Under the pieces are notes generated by a model that saw only the letters and a program-made list of their open reading frames with translations, made no database searches and had not been told where the DNA came from. From contig BMVA01000006.1 in the NCBI GenBank assembly GCA_014650475.1, positions 1 through 64,000 of the forward strand: a stretch of 64,000 nucleotides of DNA, read 5' to 3'. The DNA comes from Streptomyces albogriseolus. GTDB lineage: Bacteria; Actinomycetota; Actinomycetes; Streptomycetales; Streptomycetaceae. Below are positions 59,270-64,000 of the stretch, piece after piece. Position numbers and translations under genes: made by a program. Position 1 is the first letter of the stretch, and every line of letters starts with the position of its first letter.

Positions 59270-61165
59270 ATGAAGATCAAGCGCGTTCGTATCGAGAATT
59301 TCTGCTGCCTCCGCAGCCTCGACGTCTCCTTCGACTCCATCACCTCACTCATCGGCCCGACGGGTGTCGGCAAGTCCACCGTGCTGCGTGCTCTGGACTG
59401 GTTCTTCAACGGTGAGAAGGGCGGCGTTCTCGGCGAGGAGGACGTGCACTCGGCGGCGGCGACGAAGCGGATCCGCGTGGAGGTCGAGTTCGACTGCCTC
59501 ACCGCTTCCGACCGGTCCGCGCTCGGCCACTACGCACCCGACGGACTGGACACCCTGAGCATCTGGCGCACCTGGGAGAACGGAGAGGACCGGATCAGGG
59601 GCAAGGCCCTGGCCTATCCGCCCTTCGAGCGGATCCGGGAGTGCGCCGGCAACCGGGAGAAGACGGCCGCCTACAAGGCTTTACGGGACCAGGACCCGAC
59701 ACTCGGCCTGGCCGCCGTACGCAGTTGGGACGCCGCCGAGGCGGAGATGCGGTCCTGGGAGGCGAGGAACCGCCATCGGCTCGCTGAGGCCGAGGTGGAG
59801 GGCACCCAGTTCTTCGGCTTCGCCGGCCAGGGACTGCTCGGCAAGCTGATCGACTTCGTCTTCATCTCGGCCGATCTGCGGGCCTACGAGGAGACCGACG
59901 ACAACAAGGCGTCCGTGGTCGGGCGGATCCTCGAGCACGCGGTCGACCGCTCGGAAGCGGAAGCCCACTTCACCGCCATCGACGAGGAAGCCCAGGCGGC
60001 CCGGGAGAAGGTGCACAAGGAGATCTACCAGCCGGTACTCACCAGGCTGTCCGGCGCACTGTCCGCGGAGGTCGGCCGGTTCACCACCGGTCGGGACGTC
60101 GTCGTCACCCCGACGGCCCAGGTGCCCAAGCGGACCAGGACCGCGTTCGCGGTCAACATCCGTGACGGGGCGGCACTGACACCGGTCCGCCGTCAGGGGC
60201 ACGGATTCCAGCGCGCGCTGATCATCGCGGCGCTGAGATACCTCTCGGAGTGCCGCCGCCCCGAGAACGGCACGCGTTCCCTGTGCCTGGCGATCGAGGA
60301 GCCCGAGCTCTTCCAGCACCCGGCGCAGACACGGGTGTTCGCGCAGGTGCTGCGGAGCCTGGTCTCATCGGCCGAGGACCAGACCCAGGTGATGTATGCG
60401 ACGCACAGCCCGGTGTTCATCGACCCGAGCGACTACCAGCAGGTCCGCAGGTTGTACCGGGTCGGCGGTGGCGACCACCCGGAGGTGCGCCTGCGCGCCC
60501 TGACCGAGGCGGAGCTGCGGCAGACCCTCGACGGACACGTACCGGAGAAGTCCGTCGCCCGGCGTGGCGCCACGCGGTACGTCAAGGAGCTTGCCGAGGC
60601 ACTGTTCGCCGATGTCGCCGTCCTGGTCGAGGGCGCCACGGACGAGAGCGTCCTCCTGGCCTTCGCGGAGCGTCAGGGCTTCAGCCTGGGCGCCGAAGGC
60701 ATCTGCGTCGTGAATGCCGAGGGCAAAGACAACATGATTCTCTGCCACGCGATTCTCACCGGCTTCGGCGTGGGCTGCCATGTCGTCTTCGACGCGGACA
60801 CCGGGCAGAGGAAGGTGGCCGAGGCCGACACCGAGAAAAAGGAGGCGGCCCTCCGCGGTTCGATGGCCAAGAACCGGAGGATCCTGCGCTACCTGGGGAT
60901 GACCGCCGAGGCCAGCCCCGCGAGCGCGAGCGAGGCGACGCACACCGTCTTCGCGGACGACCTCGACACCTACCTCAAGGACGACTGGCCCGCTTGGAAC
61001 ACCCGCCGCCAAGTCCTGGTCGCGCAGGGCGACGGTTACGCGGACGGCAAGCACGCCCCAACCTACGCCGAGGCCGCACGCACCGCCGGCGGTGAACCGA
61101 AACTCCTGCACGCGCTGCTGGAGAACGTGCGGTCCCTGGTGGGGCGGCCGGTGTCCCGCGCCTGA
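59270..61165 (+). CDS. OLD-family ATPase with TOPRIM nuclease domain (GajA-like)
   Basis: A 631-residue overcoming-lysogenisation-defect family protein. The ABC-type ATPase spans residues 1-430: IKRVRIENFCCLRSLDVSF, Walker A LIGPTGVGKSTVLRALDWFF near 30, signature RQGHGFQRALIIAAL, Walker B LCLAIEEPELFQHP near 338, and ATHSPVFID. The TOPRIM domain begins near 450 (AVLVEGATDESVLLAFAE) with DxD in VVFDADTG near 507. With the helicase gene upstream this forms a class 2 OLD/Gabija-like pair, expected to sense nucleotide depletion or phage DNA and cut DNA. ATG at 59270 has GGAAAG upstream. Confidence 0.88.
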   Translation: MKIKRVRIENFCCLRSLDVSFDSITSLIGPTGVGKSTVLRALDWFFNGEKGGVLGEEDVHSAAATKRIRVEVEFDCLTASDRSALGHYAPDGLDTLSIWRTWENGEDRIRGKALAYPPFERIRECAGNREKTAAYKALRDQDPTLGLAAVRSWDAAEAEMRSWEARNRHRLAEAEVEGTQFFGFAGQGLLGKLIDFVFISADLRAYEETDDNKASVVGRILEHAVDRSEAEAHFTAIDEEAQAAREKVHKEIYQPVLTRLSGALSAEVGRFTTGRDVVVTPTAQVPKRTRTAFAVNIRDGAALTPVRRQGHGFQRALIIAALRYLSECRRPENGTRSLCLAIEEPELFQHPAQTRVFAQVLRSLVSSAEDQTQVMYATHSPVFIDPSDYQQVRRLYRVGGGDHPEVRLRALTEAELRQTLDGHVPEKSVARRGATRYVKELAEALFADVAVLVEGATDESVLLAFAERQGFSLGAEGICVVNAEGKDNMILCHAILTGFGVGCHVVFDADTGQRKVAEADTEKKEAALRGSMAKNRRILRYLGMTAEASPASASEATHTVFADDLDTYLKDDWPAWNTRRQVLVAQGDGYADGKHAPTYAEAARTAGGEPKLLHALLENVRSLVGRPVSRA

Positions 61166-61238
61166 CCCGTTGACGAGGTTCATGACGTTCGCGCCGCACG
61201 CCGACCGTAGGCTGTGCCGAAGGAAAGAGGGGGAGACG

Positions 61239-62555
61239 ATGACTGACGACCGCAAGGGAACCGTTCCGGTGTGGATGCTGGCGACCGGGGACGCCCGCGT
61301 GCCCGCGGTGACCGAAGACGGGCCGATGACGGCTGAGCGCCTGGCCGAACTGCGCGGTGCACTGGCCGCCCTGGCCGAGGAACCGATCGCCACACTTGAG
61401 GTGCACCCGCTGCCCGACCAGCTCGACCGCGGCCGAGGTATCCCGCTCGATGCCGCAAGTCCCTTGGCGCAGCACCTGTCTCAGCTCATTATGCAGTCAG
61501 CGCGGGGTTCGTCCGCAGCGACCACGGCGACGGCCACCGGCGAAGGCCTGTATCGCATGGTCATTCCGGCGAAGGTCGCTGCCCGGTTCGGTCAGGGACT
61601 TATTCGCCCGATGGCGGTGAAGGGGGCGGCCGGCGCCATCCGCGGCCCGCTGGTGGACTCGGCGGGGAAGATCGTCGGCGGTGTGAAGTTCGTGCCCGCC
61701 GGTCAAGCGGCGGCGGCGGGCGCGGCCGGCGGAGCCGGTGCGACGGCCGGTCTTGCGGTCGGCGGCAGCGCGATGCTCACCGTGGCCGCGCCGCTCGTCC
61801 TCATGGCCGTGGCGGTGGGGGTGAGCGCTCATGCCGACAGCAGGCGTCAGCAAGCCATCGAGCACATCACAGAACTGCTGGAGCAGCTGCACGAGCAGAA
61901 GCTCGTGGACGAGCACAGCGAACTCGACGGCTGCCGCGACGCCATCGACAAGGCCACCGCCATTCTTCTCGACCAGGGCAGGCCCGGCGTCTCGCTGGGC
62001 CTGGACTCGGCGGTGCACGCCATCAACTCGGCGCTCGGCGCCGCCGACCGCCGCCTGGCCCAGTGGCAGAGCGCACTCGACAAGCTCCCCGAGGGCAAGG
62101 CAGTCGATCTCGGGACGCTGACCAAGTCGTTCCCGGGTATCGACGACCATGGCGGCATTTTCCGCGCCCACCTCGAACTCGCCACACTGGCCATCGCGTT
62201 GAAGCGTCGAGTCGTCGTCCTCCAGGCCGTCGAACACGCCCAGAGCGACCCTGGCAACCTGTTCGAGAACTTCACCCGTGCTCTCAGGCTCGACCAGCAG
62301 CGTCTTGACGCACTGGAGTCGAGCATCGCCGGTGTTCTGGTCCGCCTGTCGACGCTGGAACTGGCCCGCCCGAGCGGATTGCGGCCCGTTTTCACGACAG
62401 CGGAAGTCGACCGCCTGATGCGCGCGGCTCATCGGATTCGTCGGCTGGGAGACGGCGTTGCGGTAGACAACCGCGCGACGGACTTGGCGATCGAGATTGC
62501 CCGCGACGAGGAAGGCACGGTCGTCGTGTTCCCGGCGTTGCCCACATCTGCGTAG
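61239..62555 (+). CDS. hypothetical protein with central Gly/Ala membrane segment, 438 aa
   Basis: Family not recognised. Residues 1-95 are soluble, 95-165 contain a domain with YRMVIPAKVAARFGQGL, and about 160-200 form a Gly/Ala-rich hydrophobic segment (AGLAVGGSAMLTVAAPLVLM). The rest is helical and coiled (QQAIEHITELLEQLHEQKL). The layout recalls membrane-active proteins with a helical sensor, but no function can be assigned. AAAGAGGGGGAG precedes the ATG, and TAGGCT at 61208 may be its own -10. It lies 73 bases after the nuclease gene, same strand, so a third component of that system is possible. Confidence 0.7.
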   Translation: MTDDRKGTVPVWMLATGDARVPAVTEDGPMTAERLAELRGALAALAEEPIATLEVHPLPDQLDRGRGIPLDAASPLAQHLSQLIMQSARGSSAATTATATGEGLYRMVIPAKVAARFGQGLIRPMAVKGAAGAIRGPLVDSAGKIVGGVKFVPAGQAAAAGAAGGAGATAGLAVGGSAMLTVAAPLVLMAVAVGVSAHADSRRQQAIEHITELLEQLHEQKLVDEHSELDGCRDAIDKATAILLDQGRPGVSLGLDSAVHAINSALGAADRRLAQWQSALDKLPEGKAVDLGTLTKSFPGIDDHGGIFRAHLELATLAIALKRRVVVLQAVEHAQSDPGNLFENFTRALRLDQQRLDALESSIAGVLVRLSTLELARPSGLRPVFTTAEVDRLMRAAHRIRRLGDGVAVDNRATDLAIEIARDEEGTVVVFPALPTSA

Positions 62556-62833
62556 GCGCGTCGGCCCGTACCGGCCCAAGGGCGCGGCGTGACCCATGGG
62601 CCAGGGCAGACCTACCGGGTCCCCGACGCAGGATTTGCCATTCCGAGGCGGCATTGCCTCTCCCTGTACCTGCTCCACCGATGGGCCTCGTTGCCGTGAC
62701 CGGCTCCGCTCCCACACCGCCTCCCGTTGTCCGGATGCCAGCCCTACAGCGCACGGCCTGCGGGACCGGTCTCGACAACGCAGCGGCCGATGCGGCAGGG
62801 TGCCTGCCAGGCGTGGCGGCGCGTAACCGAGTC

Positions 62834-63058
62834 ATGTGCGCTCCACAGCGGCGGCAAGGACACTTCACCCACTTCACCCATGCCCTCGGCGCCGCGTATC
62901 TGGCCCCTACGGCTGCCGAACTGGACGACAGCTGCAAAAGCGTGGGCGAGGCCCTCCAGGAGATCGAGATGCGCCTGCGGACCTACAAGGCCGAGGGCGC
63001 AGAGGCGGAGGCCGCCCACCAGAAGGTGACGCGTCTCTGCGCCGGCTTGGACGACTGA
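62834..63058 (+). CDS. doubtful small hypothetical protein
   Basis: A frame ending at 63058 whose last 55 residues look coding: LAPTAAELDDSCKSVGEALQ, IEMRLRTYKAEGAEAEAAHQ, KVTRLCAGLDD, an acidic helical pattern. The upstream extension to 62654 is Pro/Ala/Arg-rich and unconvincing, and the ATG at 62834 has no binding site. Possibly an intact small protein with a misread start, or a remnant. Confidence 0.35.
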   Translation: MCAPQRRQGHFTHFTHALGAAYLAPTAAELDDSCKSVGEALQEIEMRLRTYKAEGAEAEAAHQKVTRLCAGLDD

Positions 63059-63083
63059 GGCTCGCAGACACCGGCGCTCGCGT

Positions 63084-64000
63084 TCAGACGGTCACGGCCT
63101 TGACCAGGTCCACCGCCCCGTCGTCCCGCGCGCCGGGCAGCACGGCGTAACCCTGCCGTCGGTAGAGGGCGAGGTTGCGGTGGCTGGCGGCGCCGGTGGT
63201 CAGGAGGGCGCGGTGGCAGCCTTCGGCGGCCGACTCGGCGAGGCCCAGCAGCCACCGCCCCACGCCGAGGCCGCGCAGGTCGGGGGCGACGCCGAGACGC
63301 CCGATGTGCAGGTCGTCGCCGTCCCGGCGGGTGCGGACCATGCCGAGCAGCCGCCCGTCGCGCCACAGCCCCGTGGCGTCCCACTCCGCCAGCCAGGCGC
63401 GCACGTCGTCCGGGCTCTCGTGGAGCGCGGGGATGTCGAGGGTGTCGTTGACCAGCGCCTCCTCCAGCCAGCAGCAGCGCTGCAGCACGGTCACCTCGGC
63501 CGCGTCGTCCGGACCGAGACGCCGGACGTAGGAACCGGGGAGCGGGCCCGGCAGGGCGTCGGCGTGTTCGCGCTCGCGCATCGGGCTCAGGGCGTGGGCG
63601 ACCCGGACCAGCTCCGCCAGCAGTCCTTCGGCCGCCTCGGCGTGGCGCGGCTCGGGGGCGAACCGGTCGTCCCTCATCGCGTCGGTGATCCGTATCGCGA
63701 CGGTCGAGCCCAGCGGGACCAGGCGCAGGGTGGTCACCACCTGCTTGGCGTGCTGGACCGCGCGGGTGCCGGCGGAGGTGTGGCCGTAGCTGACGAAGCC
63801 GGCCGGCTTCCAGGCCCACTCCGGGCCGAGGTAGTCGAGGGCGTTCTTCAGGGTGGCCGGCATGCCGTAGTTGTACTCCGGCGTGACGAAGACGAACCCG
63901 TCCGCCTCGGCGACGATCCGGCTCCACCGGCGGGTGTGCTCGTGCTGGTGCACACCGGTCGACGGGTGCTCCTCCTCGTCGAGGAAGGGCAGGTTCACGT
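63084..64000 (-). CDS. NADPH-dependent FMN reductase fused to a GNAT acetyltransferase (5' end outside window)
   Basis: The frame is open to the right edge, so the N-terminus is missing. Visible part, over 300 residues: a flavodoxin-like FMN reductase (FVFVTPEYNYGMPATLKNAL, LGPEWAWKPAGFVSYG) ending near residue 140, then a GNAT N-acetyltransferase (LHIGRLGVAPDLRGLGVGRW, ALLTTGAASHRNLALYRRQG) with the acetyl-CoA loop RGLGVG. A fusion of these two domains is unusual; the reductase supplies FMNH2 or reduces quinones, while the acetyltransferase substrate is unknown. The two domains are continuous in one frame with no stop. Confidence 0.85.
   Translation of the reverse strand, partial: VNLPFLDEEEHPSTGVHQHEHTRRWSRIVAEADGFVFVTPEYNYGMPATLKNALDYLGPEWAWKPAGFVSYGHTSAGTRAVQHAKQVVTTLRLVPLGSTVAIRITDAMRDDRFAPEPRHAEAAEGLLAELVRVAHALSPMREREHADALPGPLPGSYVRRLGPDDAAEVTVLQRCCWLEEALVNDTLDIPALHESPDDVRAWLAEWDATGLWRDGRLLGMVRTRRDGDDLHIGRLGVAPDLRGLGVGRWLLGLAESAAEGCHRALLTTGAASHRNLALYRRQGYAVLPGARDDGAVDLVKAVTV

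Overview
This is high-GC actinobacterial DNA, almost certainly a Streptomyces chromosome arm. Genes are densely packed with third-position GC bias and frequent GTG or TTG starts. The families are typical of Streptomyces: DUF397/HTH pairs, DUF2690, HATPase anti-sigma proteins and TIGR03618 flavoproteins. From memory, the left end (pgi, gnd, then a GTP cyclohydrolase II paralogue) matches the S. coelicolor order around SCO6659-SCO6655. No rRNA, tRNA, CRISPR array, transposase or integrase was recognised.

Left part (1-23.7 kb), metabolic. pgi (partial), gnd and a histidine phosphatase form the end of a second pentose-phosphate cluster. After a tandem-repeat spacer come a UvrA-like ABC ATPase without the full UvrB-binding region, an F420/FMN-type flavoprotein and a serine hydrolase. 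From 7.1 to 14.4 kb lies a coherent biosynthetic cluster: a GTP cyclohydrolase II paralogue with Met at position 120 (the formamidopyrimidine-releasing type), a creatininase-family amidohydrolase, a diverged PTPS/QueD homologue, a BchC-like dehydrogenase, a GT4 glycosyltransferase, a methyltransferase, a flippase-like membrane protein and a CDP-alcohol phosphatidyltransferase. The product is not known to me. Then come an HD hydrolase, a choline uptake and oxidation block (BetB, BetA, BCCT transporter), a YceI-type protein and a methyltransferase.

Middle (23.7-29.7 kb) is decayed DNA: two truncated Ser/Thr kinase genes, a septum-formation fragment, an HflX-like fragment and an EcsC-like gene with a one-base frameshift, mixed with small intact genes and two very strong hairpins.

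Right part (29.8-62.6 kb) reads as a defence or conflict island. It holds a membrane receptor with an extracellular periplasmic-binding fold; a zinc-finger/winged-helix pair and a barstar homologue; a three-gene operon with an Hsp70 fused to a NYN/PIN-type RNase, a GrpE-like protein and a large helical protein with a possible degenerate J domain; a DndB-like protein divergent from an HTH-methyltransferase-specificity fusion; a complete type I restriction-modification operon (hsdM-hsdS-hsdR); an HTH/DUF397 pair and an ATPase gene separated by a 3.9-kb phosphotransferase/NTPase block flanked by direct repeats; a kinase-TPR protein; and a Gabija-like pair (RelE-fold/UvrD helicase plus OLD-family ATPase-TOPRIM nuclease) followed by a membrane protein. 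The window ends inside an FMN reductase-GNAT fusion. Several genes have a -10 hexamer exactly six bases before the start codon, implying leaderless transcripts. All functions are read from motifs and context; none is proven here.
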